Counted from the first letter of the stretch, positions 54,278-63,876 are shown. The stretch: 64,000 nt of DNA from Anaerolineae bacterium (GCA_011174825.1 DUEZ01000077.1:38758-102757), one strand, 5' to 3'. Notes: generated by a model not told the origin, from the letters alone. Made by a program: numbers and translations.

Positions 54278-54685
54278 TTACTTCCGCTTGATCATCGTGA
54301 GCACGTTCTCGCCGTCAGGTGTAGATACGAAACTGGTCTCATCCATGATTTTCTGGATCAGAACAAGCCCGGCGCCGCAAAGGTCAAGCTCTTGAAGTGG
54401 GACCGAAAAATTAGGCTCTGGGACAGTTGATGGATCGAAGGGTTTACCACGATCGCGCAGGATGATGGTTACTGAATCCTCACTAACATCGCAGGAGCAC
54501 TGAATATCCCCCCGTCCTTCACCACCGTACGCGTGTTCGATGATATTGGTGCAAGCCTCGTCAACCGCGACCAAGATCGTATAAGCAGTCGTCTCATCGA
54601 AACCAATTTCGTTGATGGCTCGAGAGACGAATTCGGATATTTCGGCTAAACTTTTAAACCGACCTGGGAACGTAGCTTTATACAT
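54278..54685 (-). CDS. RsbW-like serine kinase / anti-sigma ATPase
   Basis: GHKL-type ATPase of 135 aa. Seen: the N box VDEACTNIIEHAY, ILRDRGKPFDP (G1) and CGAGLVLIQKIMDE (G2). Such proteins phosphorylate a STAS partner on Ser and bind a sigma factor or other target. It lies 21 bp after the STAS gene on the same transcript. The G2 box reads GAGL where GRGL is more usual. No sigma factor gene is nearby, so the output may be something other than a sigma factor. Confidence 0.9.
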   Translation of the reverse strand: MYKATFPGRFKSLAEISEFVSRAINEIGFDETTAYTILVAVDEACTNIIEHAYGGEGRGDIQCSCDVSEDSVTIILRDRGKPFDPSTVPEPNFSVPLQELDLCGAGLVLIQKIMDETSFVSTPDGENVLTMIKRK

Positions 54686-54706
54686 TTAATGGATAACAAC
54701 TCTACC

Positions 54707-55042
54707 TTAGAAACTACCTACCGCTTCAAGTACATCGTCATAAATCCTGAAGAACGACAATAATCCTGCTAAATCCAATGTGTGTTTGATCTTCTCGTTC
54801 ACGTTAGCGATCACCAAATCGCCACGATTGTATCGCTTACAGGCTTTCTGCGTCTCCAACAACACCCAAACGCCAACACTGGAGATAAAGGTAACCTCGC
54901 TCATGTCAAACACGAGTCGAAATCTCCCATCGTTCGTAAGAGCCTCAAATGCATCTCTCACTTCCGGAGCGGTTTGACTGTCAATTCGACCCACCGCCTT
55001 GACCAAATCACATCGTCGAAATTGTTTCGTAGTGATATCCAT
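54707..55042 (-). CDS. STAS-domain anti-sigma factor antagonist
   Basis: STAS protein of 111 aa. Seen: a beta strand VKAVGRIDSQTAPEV, then LVFDMSEVTFISSVGVWVLLETQ, in which the Ser before Val-Gly matches the phosphorylated Ser of SpoIIAA/RsbV. In this switch the unphosphorylated STAS protein captures the RsbW-like kinase encoded just downstream; the SpoIIE-type phosphatase at 52.2-54.3 kb would reactivate it. Confidence 0.92.
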   Translation of the reverse strand: MDITTKQFRRCDLVKAVGRIDSQTAPEVRDAFEALTNDGRFRLVFDMSEVTFISSVGVWVLLETQKACKRYNRGDLVIANVNEKIKHTLDLAGLLSFFRIYDDVLEAVGSF

Positions 55043-55305
55043 GGATCACGCTCCTCGACTTCGGTGAAGTATATTGTATCGTCCGGACCTTGATCCGGTC
55101 AATTGATTGATTCGATGTAGTTTACCCGGTTTAATGGATTTGATGCCAACCAAAGAGAGGTCATCATCATCAACCCCTGCGATACGTAGCCTTAACAGAC
55201 GTGTTGTCGCGGTATCATAGGATCGATCCACTCTAGACATCCGTACTTGGTTTCCTATGAGGTTGGCGGATCTCCTGACGATACATCAGAGTGAGGATGA
55301 GAAAA

Positions 55306-56247
55306 ATGAAAGGTACGGAAATCCATGTTGTGACCGGTGCTTTCGGATATTCCGGCAAGTACATCGCGAAACGTCTCTTAGAAGCCGGACACGAGGTGCG
55401 AACACTGACGAACTCCCCTAACCGCCCCAATCCGTTTGGGGGACGGATTAAAGCAACGCCCTTTCACTTTGAGAACCCCGAAAAACTCGTGGCTGCCATG
55501 CAAGGAGCATCGGTCCTATACAACACATATTGGGTCAGGTTCAACCACAAGGATTTTCAACACGCCACAGCAGTGAGAAATACGCGCACACTTTTCCGCG
55601 CCGCGAAAGAAGCAGGGGTAAAGAGGATCGTCCACGTCAGCATCACCAATCCGTCCGAAGAGTCACCTCTCGAGTATTTCAGCGGTAAAGCAAAACTAGA
55701 GAGAGAACTTATTGATTTAGGGCTTTCCTACGCCATTCTCCGCCCTGCGGTCATCTTTGGGAAGGAAGACGTCCTGATCAACAATATCGCTTGGATCCTG
55801 AGGAGGCTACCAGTGTTCGGCATTTTTGGGGACGGTAATTACCGACTGCAACCCATCTATGTCGACGATATGGCAAAGTTGGCAGTAGTGCAAGGTCGTT
55901 CGACCGAGGACTGTTTTATCGATGCCATCGGTCCGGAGACCTTCACTTACAAGGGACTGGTTCGCGAGATTGGTGGGATCATCGGTAAGCGGAGACCGAT
56001 CGTTTTTATTCCCGATTCATTTGGCTACGCGTTTGGATGGGTTCTGGGAAAGCTCCTTGGCGATGTCCTCATCACACGCGAGGAAATCGAGGGCTTAAAA
56101 GCGAATCTGCTCTACACCAACTCACCACCCATCGGGAACACAAGATTAACCGATTGGGCCAGGGAAAACGCATCTACGCTGGGTAGAAAATACACCTCTG
56201 AGTTGTCACGGCGTAAAGAGAGGTCAAAGGCCTATGAAGATTTGTGA
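55306..56247 (+). CDS. NmrA/atypical extended SDR family protein
   Basis: NAD(P)-binding protein of 313 aa. Seen: VVTGAFGYSGKYIAKRLLEAGHEV (GxxGxxG), VLYNTYWVRF, VKRIVHVSITNPSEESPLEYFSGKAKLE with a Lys where the SDR Lys sits, and YAILRPAVIFG. The classical Tyr-x3-Lys pair reads YFSGK, so it may be partly conserved. Relatives include NADH-ubiquinone oxidoreductase 39-kDa-like proteins and nucleoside-sugar epimerase-like enzymes; the function is open. The ATG at 55306 is the third of three close starts and best placed behind GAGG. Confidence 0.83.
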   Translation: MKGTEIHVVTGAFGYSGKYIAKRLLEAGHEVRTLTNSPNRPNPFGGRIKATPFHFENPEKLVAAMQGASVLYNTYWVRFNHKDFQHATAVRNTRTLFRAAKEAGVKRIVHVSITNPSEESPLEYFSGKAKLERELIDLGLSYAILRPAVIFGKEDVLINNIAWILRRLPVFGIFGDGNYRLQPIYVDDMAKLAVVQGRSTEDCFIDAIGPETFTYKGLVREIGGIIGKRRPIVFIPDSFGYAFGWVLGKLLGDVLITREEIEGLKANLLYTNSPPIGNTRLTDWARENASTLGRKYTSELSRRKERSKAYEDL

Positions 56248-56668
56248 GGCATTGGTTCCTCCCCATAAACCTATACCAACCTGCATAGTGCATATCGTCT
56301 CCAAGAACTGTAGCTTGTAGGGGCGGGGCAACCCCACCCCTACATCAATAATGGTGACAACCCATCAAGAATATAAGTGAGGTTCCTTCAATGAATGGGG
56401 TTTATCAAACCTCATGTTCAGTATCTGGCTTCTCTTGAACCACATTCGGACCCACCTAACCTGACATTATTCCAAAACATGGATGCAGCTTTATCGAAGA
56501 TTTCCTACGATCCGAGTTCATCATCCGCACAGGGGTCGTTTCTTCTATGCTCAGTATTAAACGAGAAGACCCCAGTCGCTACGGGCGTCTGAGGTCCTCT
56601 CCTGGCAATCTTCAAGTTTTTATATCCGTACGCTCATCCGTAAACTACACGTTATGATCGATCAGAGA
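56248..56668. repeat. intergenic palindrome, otherwise empty
   Basis: 56317-56343 is a GTAGGGGCGGGG palindrome with one mismatch. An open frame at 56395-56592 has no ribosome site and unconvincing composition. No other feature seen. Confidence 0.65.
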
Positions 56669-56887
56669 TCATTCTTCTGTAAGTTCAGCGAGTGGCGCTT
56701 GGGGCACAACGATCATCATCAGAAAATACGCCAGCACTGCCAACGGTGGGTTAATCAAACCACCCACCACAGCAGCTAGACGTATGACCGTCGGATCGAT
56801 GGCGAAATACTCGCCCAGCCCGCCACATACGCCAGCGATCATGCTGTCATCACGCGAACGATACAGACGCTTATACTCACTTGCCAT
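56669..56887 (-). CDS. PspC-domain protein
   Basis: PspC-type protein of 72 aa: KRLYRSRDDSMIAGVCGGLGEYFAIDPTVIRLAAVVGGLI, then one membrane helix (AVLAYFLMMIVV). In other bacteria PspC helps sense membrane stress; short PspC-domain proteins like this one are common in Chloroflexota and Gram-positives. GGGAGG lies nine bases before the ATG. The small membrane protein on the same strand upstream may be co-transcribed (227-bp gap). Confidence 0.92.
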   Translation of the reverse strand: MASEYKRLYRSRDDSMIAGVCGGLGEYFAIDPTVIRLAAVVGGLINPPLAVLAYFLMMIVVPQAPLAELTEE

Positions 56888-57114
56888 GATTTCCATCCTC
56901 CCATTTTTTTTACTTTCAGTCTATCGATATCTACGTAGGTGATCGAGAAAGGTTTCAGCTTTGTGCGATCAATTCGCATCACTCAATGTGGGTCTACCCT
57001 CAAGAGCATAACACCATGCGCAACATTCATAGAATCAAGGCGATCTAGTTGGAACCCGTCCGAGAATAAGCGTACACCTCAGATGGTTGGTGGTCAGCTC
57101 TTTCCTGTGAGTCT

Positions 57115-57336
57115 CTAGAAAAGACCTCGGAAGATGAGCAAAAGACCGAACAAGGCAAGCGGGACCCCTACCACAGCGCCCAATACCGTAAGACTCACCA
57201 GCACGCCTACAGCGATCAACACGAACCCCAAGAGTATGGCCACGAACCTGCCTGTCATCTCGAGAATGAACGTCACAAGGCGCCAAAGGGCTACAAAGGG
57301 CCATAGAAGCCATGATACTTTCTTTGACTCTGCCAA
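57115..57336 (-). CDS. small membrane protein with TTG start
   Basis: Protein of 73 aa with two hydrophobic helices: WLLWPFVALWRLVTFILEM and GRFVAILLGFVLIAVGVLVSL, and a third short one, VGVPLALFGLLLIF, near the end. It begins at TTG 57336, supported by GAGGAGG six bases before; there is no ATG in a better position. Not recognised; it stands upstream of pspC on the same strand and may belong to the same envelope-stress set. Confidence 0.65.
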   Translation of the reverse strand: MAESKKVSWLLWPFVALWRLVTFILEMTGRFVAILLGFVLIAVGVLVSLTVLGAVVGVPLALFGLLLIFRGLF

Positions 57337-57628
57337 CGTAACCTCCTCAAACTACAGTTCTCATTTTGCGTGGGTTTGCCACACAGTAACATGCTAGCAG
57401 AACAACCTATTCTTGAAGGTCAATGGCCTGATTAATAGCTGACACAAAATAACTACGCTGATTGAAATATTCACCTTCAACATCTCTCCCTCCTGCGCAG
57501 CCAAACAGAAAGCGCCGGTTAAGGAAGAACATTTCACGAGCACCTTTCACCCACCTTCCCATTCTCGACACCTACCTTATAATGATCCTTGGTGTGTAAT
57601 GAAGAAAGATCGTTGACAGAGGTGAACG

Positions 57629-58798
57629 ATGAAAACCACAGCGGACATCATCATTATCGGCGCAGGAATCCATGGCACCAGCTTAGCCTTTCACTTAGCC
57701 CAGCGTGGTGTGAAACCCGTTGTATTGGAGCGTCGCTTCCTAGCTGCAGGTGCCACCGGCCGTTCCAGCGGTCTCGTACGCATGCACTACGATCTTGAGC
57801 CTGAGAGCCGCTTGGCCTGGGCATCCTATCAATACTTCCGGAATTGGAAAGAGACCGTGGGCGGTGACTGCGGTTTCACTCGAACCGGCTTCCTGCAGCT
57901 CGTTCGTACGGAATACGAAGATCATCTCAAAGCCAATGTCGCTATGCATCAACGAATTGGCATCCCTAGCTTGCTTGTCAGCTCTGAGGATGTTCGCCGC
58001 TTAGCCCCCGCCTTCAGGACGGAAGATTTCAACCTCGCTGCTTACGAACCTGAGTCCGGTTATGCTGACCCGAACAGCAGCACCGCCGCTTTCATGCAAG
58101 CTGCCCGTGAGCACGGTGCGGAATTGATCCAAGATTGCCAAGTAACAGGGATTCTCAAGTCTAACAGTAAGGTCAATGGGGTCGAGACCAGCAAGAGAGG
58201 TATTTCATCGCCCATTGTGATCGACGCTGCCGGTCCCTGGGCGGCCGATGTAGGAAGGATGGCAGGGCTCGATCTCCCTATCGATACCTGGCGTCACGAT
58301 ACCATATTCGTCCGTCGTCCAGCCGAAATCGGCCCCTCCCATCCCTCGGTCATCGATGACATCAACGCCATGTACTTTCGGCCGGAGACCGGCGGTTTGA
58401 CTCTCGTTGGGCTCGAAGATGGGAACCTGATCGGGGAATCTCCTGAAGGGGACACTGACCACGCCAAACCTGGTTTTGTGGAGCGCGCAGTGGACCGCAT
58501 CTGCCTGAGAATACCGAGCATGGAACGGGCTTCGCTCCACAGTGCATACGGGGGATACGATGGTATCACCCCCGATCAACGCGCGATCCTCGGTCAAGCC
58601 GGACCGGAGGGTTTCTACCTGGTTTGTGGTTTCAGCGGCACCGGTTTCAAGATTGGTCCAGCTGTGGGCGCTTGTATGAGTGAGCTTATCCTCGAGGGTA
58701 AAGCGACGACAGTCGATATCTCACCCTTCTCCCTCGATCGTTTCACCGAAGGTAAACTACTGAAAGGTGAACACGGATACGATAGCATCTGGCGCTGA
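57629..58798 (+). CDS. FAD-dependent oxidoreductase (DAO family)
   Basis: Flavoenzyme of 389 aa of the D-amino-acid/sarcosine-oxidase-like DAO family. Seen: IIIIGAGIHGTSLAFHLAQRG (FAD GxGxxG), GATGRSSGLVRMHYD, VIDAAGPWAADV, and the C-terminal GYDGITPDQRAILG and GFYLVCGFSGTGFKIGPAVG. It oxidises an amine or amino acid; the substrate is unknown. ATAAT at 57580-57585 may be its -10 box. No neighbouring gene helps to define the pathway. Confidence 0.9.
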   Translation: MKTTADIIIIGAGIHGTSLAFHLAQRGVKPVVLERRFLAAGATGRSSGLVRMHYDLEPESRLAWASYQYFRNWKETVGGDCGFTRTGFLQLVRTEYEDHLKANVAMHQRIGIPSLLVSSEDVRRLAPAFRTEDFNLAAYEPESGYADPNSSTAAFMQAAREHGAELIQDCQVTGILKSNSKVNGVETSKRGISSPIVIDAAGPWAADVGRMAGLDLPIDTWRHDTIFVRRPAEIGPSHPSVIDDINAMYFRPETGGLTLVGLEDGNLIGESPEGDTDHAKPGFVERAVDRICLRIPSMERASLHSAYGGYDGITPDQRAILGQAGPEGFYLVCGFSGTGFKIGPAVGACMSELILEGKATTVDISPFSLDRFTEGKLLKGEHGYDSIWR

Positions 58799-58811
58799 TC
58801 CTGATACCTTT

Positions 58812-59303
58812 TTACGGATCTATTCGGAGTTCCAATTCGATTTCATCGCGAATGGGAATGCCATCCATACCGATGAGGGGAATCTCAGGTTTCAGTTCGC
58901 GCGATGCATCGACGGCGTTACGGTGCACGGCAACCAACCTAAATCCTAACTTCTGATAGAAGCGCAGCGCTGTTATATTGTCGTTGGTCGTGATCAACCA
59001 CAATCTTTTACATCCGTGCTTGGTGCTTGTCTCGATTACAGCTGCCACCAAGGCTGAACCAACACCCCCACTTTCCTGCAAGCTATCGAGGCTGACGATC
59101 TCACACGCATCACCGTCGATCCTATAGGTTAACAACCCAATCGGCGTTTCTTGATCTTCAGCGATGAACCCCGACAGTTGATCGACCTTGTGCACCCGCC
59201 CGCGAGTAACAATACGAGGTGAACCCCAGCGCTCACGGAGAAGATCCTTCACCCAGACTTGATCCTCTGGCCCCATCTTACGGAGGACAATCCCTTTTGT
59301 CAT
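58812..59303 (-). CDS. GNAT-family N-acetyltransferase
   Basis: Acetyltransferase of 163 aa. Seen: the acetyl-CoA-binding stretch IVSLDSLQESGGVGSALVAAVIETSTKHGCKRL and LITTNDNITALRFYQKLGF, the usual motif A and B of the GNAT fold. The ATG at 59303 is chosen because GGAGA lies six bases before it. The substrate is unknown. It converges on the FAD oxidoreductase gene with 13 bp between stops. Confidence 0.92.
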   Translation of the reverse strand: MTKGIVLRKMGPEDQVWVKDLLRERWGSPRIVTRGRVHKVDQLSGFIAEDQETPIGLLTYRIDGDACEIVSLDSLQESGGVGSALVAAVIETSTKHGCKRLWLITTNDNITALRFYQKLGFRLVAVHRNAVDASRELKPEIPLIGMDGIPIRDEIELELRIDP

Positions 59304-59566
59304 CCTTCTCTCCGAGGTGATGGTATTCACCCCACACTTTTAATATAAACCTTTTCGATCACGTTTGATTCAATAAGAAGGATCCTTCAATATGATGGGC
59401 TTTCGTCATCGGTCAAACGTAAAGGTCTTCCTCAATATGTAGATTGTCTTCTGGTTAGGCTCCCCAGATGTTGCAGACATAAATACTACTTCTCCTGACA
59501 ACCAACTGATATACAATAAGGCCACCATCGCTATTGATCCTCTGACTTATGATAAGAGGAGGCTGT

Positions 59567-60172
59567 ATGGTTGTACGTCTTCTTAAGTCTAGCGCGATGC
59601 TTGCCATGCTTGTGAGTTGTGCAGCACCACCTACGACCGCTTCAACCATCTCCTCCCCAACTTCGACCACACCACTCAAAACCCCTGCTTCGGTTGTTGG
59701 TATCACCCCTTTGGAATGGCTCGGTCAAAGTCCCTTTAAGCCCATACCCCCCGAATTACCTGAGATCATCACCGACCGTTTACCCTCTGGTTTCAACGCG
59801 CTGGAACCCGGTCTCGGCACCAGCGAGCTGCCAGGAGGGCATCTCCTCCAGATGCTGGGTGTGGACTACCAAAGACCCATCGGCGATCAGGTATACATAG
59901 AAAACTCTGTATCGGTACAAATCTTCAGTTATGACAGTCGCAATGGACGGACCGAACACCTGAACATCCTCGCCGCACAAGGTTATGAATGGACCTTCGA
60001 AGAGGTGGCCAATCAACGCGTAGCCGCTTATCGAACATCCGGCGCGGATGGTCGGATCTGGATATCCGGTCCTTTCCTGATCGTCGTCTTCAGCGGTCTT
60101 GATTCCTCAGAACGTGGTCCATGGGTGGATACATTCACAGAGGTGTACCTCGCAAAATTCCCCCCGCCATAA
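59567..60172 (+). CDS. small secreted lipoprotein
   Basis: Lipoprotein of 201 aa: a short signal peptide ending VSC (Cys18), a Thr/Ser/Pro-rich stretch, then a soluble domain of about 140 residues with FSYDSRNGRTEHLNILAAQGYEW and RIWISGPFLIVVFSG. I do not recognise the domain; it has a mixed alpha/beta look. GAGGAGG precedes the ATG. It is flanked by repeats and does not obviously belong to an operon. Confidence 0.75.
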   Translation: MVVRLLKSSAMLAMLVSCAAPPTTASTISSPTSTTPLKTPASVVGITPLEWLGQSPFKPIPPELPEIITDRLPSGFNALEPGLGTSELPGGHLLQMLGVDYQRPIGDQVYIENSVSVQIFSYDSRNGRTEHLNILAAQGYEWTFEEVANQRVAAYRTSGADGRIWISGPFLIVVFSGLDSSERGPWVDTFTEVYLAKFPPP

Positions 60173-60612
60173 TCTGCAATCAGTATGTAGCCACATTCTT
60201 TAGCGTGCGTTCACGCGCCCTAGAGTGTGTGGCTATATAGTTTCTTGAGGGTTATAAGTAGATCATTTCTGTTGTGAATGGGAGGGAGTAACCCTCGTCC
60301 CGATTTTTCGATCAAGCTAATGGATTTTGGAATCCAAAAGCTCTGCTTTTGGGCGCAAGCAGAGCTTGCGCACTCCAAAACCACATGAAAGTTGAGATTG
60401 CATTACTTTCGCCTCATCAATTTAACGGCAGGCTGTAACCTGCGCTGACGAACCCCAAAAAATGCGGTTACATTACATGAACTTGGTTGCCCCTTAGAAC
60501 GCTTCCCTCTCGCCGACACCTCATCACGCCACACGATCCATGTCGCCATCACCGTTGGCGGGTAGACCGCTATCGGGTATGATAGACCAAGCTTATAGAC
60601 AAGGGATATCAC
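60173..60612. repeat. intergenic inverted repeats
   Basis: No gene seen. 60325-60381 is an inverted repeat (TTTTGGA..AAGCTCTGC / GCAGAGCTT..TCCAAAA), the second copy of the one at 45271. 60424-60442 is an AGGCTGTAACCTGCG hairpin of the kind found beside the heptad arrays. Confidence 0.7.
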
Positions 60613-61143
60613 ATGCCAAATCGGAACTTTCTGCGCACATTCAGCAAAGAACACCTTATCGACATGCTCGAGGACGCAGCCAAGAACTGGTTAGCGCATG
60701 ACGGTGTATGGTTTCAAGCTGTCGAGGGTAGCTATGGGCTTGAAAAAGCCATCCAACTCGATGGCGAAGCCTGGGAACGCTTCACCGTCATCGAAGCCGG
60801 TCGGATCATGAAGCGTTACGGGATTGAGGAGGGAGGCGGTTTGCCTGCGCTTGAGCAAGCCCTCAAGTTACGGATGTACGCTCACATCAATGAACAATCC
60901 ACAATTTGGGTGAACGATCATACATTGCGCTTCGAGATGAATGACTGCCGTGTCCAGTCGTCTCGCAAGCGGAAAGGCTTGCCCGACTTTCCCTGCAAGA
61001 CGGTGGGGTTGGTCGAGTACGCTGGGTTCGCTCGGACAATCGATCCACGCATCCAAACGCGCTGCATCGCCTGCCCGCCTGACCCACACCCGGAGACCTT
61101 CTTCTGCGCGTGGGAATTCACCATCGAAGAATATTCAGAATGA
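60613..61143 (+). CDS. DUF6125 / 2-aminothiazoline-4-carboxylate hydrolase-like protein
   Basis: Protein of 176 aa resembling the DUF6125 family, distantly related to L-2-amino-thiazoline-4-carboxylate hydrolase. Seen: DMLEDAAKNWLAHDGVWFQAVEG, a middle helix-rich part, FEMNDCRVQSSRKRKGL, and CIACPPDPHPETFFCAWEF near the C-terminus with three Cys and a His. The Cys/His set could bind a metal. The function is unknown. It lies 49 bp before the methyltransferase in the same direction. Confidence 0.72.
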   Translation: MPNRNFLRTFSKEHLIDMLEDAAKNWLAHDGVWFQAVEGSYGLEKAIQLDGEAWERFTVIEAGRIMKRYGIEEGGGLPALEQALKLRMYAHINEQSTIWVNDHTLRFEMNDCRVQSSRKRKGLPDFPCKTVGLVEYAGFARTIDPRIQTRCIACPPDPHPETFFCAWEFTIEEYSE

Positions 61144-61192
61144 TTCACTCCAAGGACAAGTATCCTGTCCTGCATAGAGACCTATCCAACGA

Positions 61193-61789
61193 ATGCGCTT
61201 TCTCAATCACTTTGACCTCTTAGCACCGTTCTACGACCTGGTGATCAAATCTCCGGACAGTAAACGTCTCACGGAAATTCTCGATCTACCCATTTCCGGT
61301 CGCTTACTCGACGCCGGTGGCGGGACGGGACGTATTGCTGAAGGATTGACTGAACATGCCGGTCGAGTCGTGGTCTCTGATACATCTTTAAAGATGCTAC
61401 GACAGGCACGCTTCAAGGGTGGTTTGGACCTGGTTGGAGGCGAAACAGAACGCTTGCCATTCCCCGATGATAGTTTTGAACGTGTAATGATTGTGGACGC
61501 TTTCCACCATCTCGCAGATCAGGCGTTAAGCTTGAATGAGTTTTGGAGGGTGCTAGCACCTGGTGGGTTGCTCGTTATCGAAGAACCCGATATTCGTCGA
61601 ATGGCCGTCAAGTTGGTGGCGTTGGCGGAGAAAGTAACACTCTTCCGAAGCCATTTCATCCCCGCAGAGAGGATCGCAACACTTCTAGAGAAGTACAACG
61701 CTAAGGTCACGGTCTATCGTGAGGGGCACACGGCATGGGTCGTGGGTGAAAAAACATCTACTACATCCCCCGAACTTGTCTTAACTTGA
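61193..61789 (+). CDS. class I SAM-dependent methyltransferase
   Basis: Methyltransferase of 198 aa, UbiE/Methyltransf_11 type. Seen: LLDAGGGTGRIAEGL (motif I, SAM binding), ERLPFPDDSFERVMIVDAFHHLA (motifs II and post I) and EFWRVLAPGGLLVIEEP (motif III). The substrate, a small molecule or lipid, is not predictable. It converges on the DUF4173 gene with eight bases between stops. Confidence 0.92.
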   Translation: MRFLNHFDLLAPFYDLVIKSPDSKRLTEILDLPISGRLLDAGGGTGRIAEGLTEHAGRVVVSDTSLKMLRQARFKGGLDLVGGETERLPFPDDSFERVMIVDAFHHLADQALSLNEFWRVLAPGGLLVIEEPDIRRMAVKLVALAEKVTLFRSHFIPAERIATLLEKYNAKVTVYREGHTAWVVGEKTSTTSPELVLT

Positions 61790-61797
61790 TACGTGTC

Positions 61798-63402
61798 CTA
61801 ATCTCTAATCCAAAAACAACTCTGTTCACCATCGGGTCCGCTCACGATCCATCCTCGGTCCGTAAGCTCCACCTGGTATGCCCCCAAGTCATCATCGATC
61901 GTTGAGAGGAGTTTCTGAGCCTTCACATGTGAGAGATGGTATGACTGCCAACTTACCGTAGCTTCCCGATCGGAGAGCATAGCTTGGCGACAGGCGAGAT
62001 AAGGGAGCAATTCCGAGCGTACCCAACCCGGTGATCCTTGGGCCAGATCGATTAAGCCAGGCGTAGCATCATTCGAAAGAGTCGAAAGGTAATCGACATC
62101 GATCTCCCCCGATTCTTCCAAGCGGGTGGTGTTCCGGGCCGTGATAAATGCGTCAACGTTGAGCAGATTCACTGTTGCCACAAAACCGACTGTACAGATG
62201 GCTGCGGTAAGGGCAAACCGGCGCAGATGACCCATAATAAGTAGCACAAGGAATACAACGAAAAGGAGCCCCATCCAATAGATCGCGACGTGGGTATAGG
62301 TCCGTAATCGCGTGAAGCCGTATGCGTTTTCATAAAGTAACAGCCGCTTGAGGGCTGATATCAGGATCACGCCGATCAAACCGACAAGCCCCCCACTTAG
62401 CCCATTGAACCAAGTGTTGTGGCGTTTCTCTTGGCGCTTGGCCCAAGTTCCCAGTGCCATGATGAGCCCTAGGCTGAGGAAAGCCACGACAACAAGCTCT
62501 CCAAAGCCCCGTCGGGCGTACTCCGAATAGGTATAACCAGCAGTGGTGATGTTCTCTTGACCACCGAAGAGGTAAGCGAACTGGATGGCGACGAAACCGA
62601 CGAACAGCAGGTCGACCGCACCCAAGACGACCATCGACTCAACGAAACCTATGAAGGGGGAGAGTATCGGTTGTCTTACGCTGATCATCGGTTCACCCTT
62701 GCGCTCACGGAGAGCAGACACCAAGGCTCCCAAGAAGAAGATCCCGCAAACGATCACGATGAGGGCACGCCTGATCCAGTCCACTATTCTTTCCAAATCG
62801 AACCAACGCAGGGCGTTCTCCACGTAATCTGCGAAAACCAGGTCCGCAGACACGAGTAAGGCAACAAATACCACCAAGATCGGGAGCGCAAAAAGCACCC
62901 CCCGCAGAAGCGCCATAAATTGACTGCGCTCGCCACGCTCACCCAGGGCCTGTCGCCAGGCGGTTTGAGCTACCGGCCATGGGCGGATCCATGCTTCCAA
63001 GGGAACGATGATGAACGTCCAGCCAAAATCCAGCCAACCAAAGTTGAGCAGTTTTTCATCTCGAAAGGTCCGCACCCAAATGGCAAAGATTGCCAAGGTG
63101 AGAACGATATCGAGGAACACGGTCAGGGGTTCCAGCCGAAGGGCGGTCAGGATCGAGAAGAAGAGGACCACTATCGCTGACCCTGTCTCGGGCCAGGTAA
63201 GACGTACGCCCTCCCGCGCGGCCATCCCCAACAGCGCCAGGACACACAATGCGGACCAAATGGGGAAGGAGATCCCTAATGCATGTCCATCGAAAAGAAC
63301 CTCGACGCTCAATCCCAGGATCAATCCGGTGACCGCCAGCCAGACAGGGTAACGAAATGCCGGGGATTTTCGCTCTTCATCCGCTTCTGTACTGGGTTCC
63401 AT
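61798..63402 (-). CDS. DUF4173 multi-pass membrane protein
   Basis: Membrane protein of 534 aa with about 11 helices followed by a soluble C-terminal 130 residues. The N-terminal WLAVTGLILGLSVEVLFDGHALGISFPIW and the central EYARRGFGELVVVAFLSLGLIMAL with LRTYTHVAIYWMGLLF are typical of DUF4173, a family of unknown function often found with signalling genes. ATG 63402 is chosen because AAAGGAG lies seven bases before it. Confidence 0.88.
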   Translation of the reverse strand: MEPSTEADEERKSPAFRYPVWLAVTGLILGLSVEVLFDGHALGISFPIWSALCVLALLGMAAREGVRLTWPETGSAIVVLFFSILTALRLEPLTVFLDIVLTLAIFAIWVRTFRDEKLLNFGWLDFGWTFIIVPLEAWIRPWPVAQTAWRQALGERGERSQFMALLRGVLFALPILVVFVALLVSADLVFADYVENALRWFDLERIVDWIRRALIVIVCGIFFLGALVSALRERKGEPMISVRQPILSPFIGFVESMVVLGAVDLLFVGFVAIQFAYLFGGQENITTAGYTYSEYARRGFGELVVVAFLSLGLIMALGTWAKRQEKRHNTWFNGLSGGLVGLIGVILISALKRLLLYENAYGFTRLRTYTHVAIYWMGLLFVVFLVLLIMGHLRRFALTAAICTVGFVATVNLLNVDAFITARNTTRLEESGEIDVDYLSTLSNDATPGLIDLAQGSPGWVRSELLPYLACRQAMLSDREATVSWQSYHLSHVKAQKLLSTIDDDLGAYQVELTDRGWIVSGPDGEQSCFWIRD

Positions 63403-63457
63403 GCTCTGCTCCTTTGGTCGTCCTTGGCCTCGCGAGTTCATTCAATGTTGCGCAAAA

Positions 63458-63550
63458 TTATTTTTTAGGTGTGCCTTCGAGGCGACCCGCGCCTGCAAGT
63501 ATAGCGATATCCAATAAGCCCAAACCTAACGCTATTCCACCGAATGGCAT
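63458..63550 (-). CDS. possible 30-aa hydrophobic micro-protein
   Basis: Open frame of 30 codons ending 55 bp before the DUF4173 start on the same strand: a glycine-rich hydrophobic stretch (GGIALGLGLLDIAILAGAG) and a basic end. AGGA lies four to six bases before the ATG. It could be a small membrane protein, a leader ORF or chance; there is no other evidence. Confidence 0.25.
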   Translation of the reverse strand: MPFGGIALGLGLLDIAILAGAGRLEGTPKK

Positions 63551-63876
63551 ATGGTCCTATTCTCTTCCGAAACCGGCTCTCAAATGCCAACAATCCACTC
63601 TCAAATCCGATCAGATAGGGAATGAGGATCTAGGTTTCTGCACCTTAATAAGCCTAATGCAGACCCATTAATTGTTATTCCGGCGAGTCCTCCCTCAAAT
63701 TGTCATTGCGAGGAGCCCGTAGGGGCGACGAAGCAATCGTAGGGGCGGTTCGCGAACCGCCCCTACTGTGAAGGAGTATTCTGTCAGCAATTGACACTTG
63801 AATGAATACCTGGATCGATGTGTAGGGCGGGGTAATCCCGCCCCTACTTTGTATCTACAGACTCATGGCTAGTCCC
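63551..63876. repeat. intergenic nested palindromic repeats
   Basis: No gene seen. 63701-63737 reads TGTCATTGCGAGGAGC..GACGAAGCAATC, a known dispersed-repeat type, with a GTAGGGGCG half inserted in it. 63739-63766 is a perfect 28-bp GTAGGGGCG palindrome and 63822-63847 another member. Confidence 0.8.

Noticed and set aside
56395..56592. 65-aa open frame on the plus strand
   Set aside because: No ribosome site or promoter, and composition unlike a real protein.
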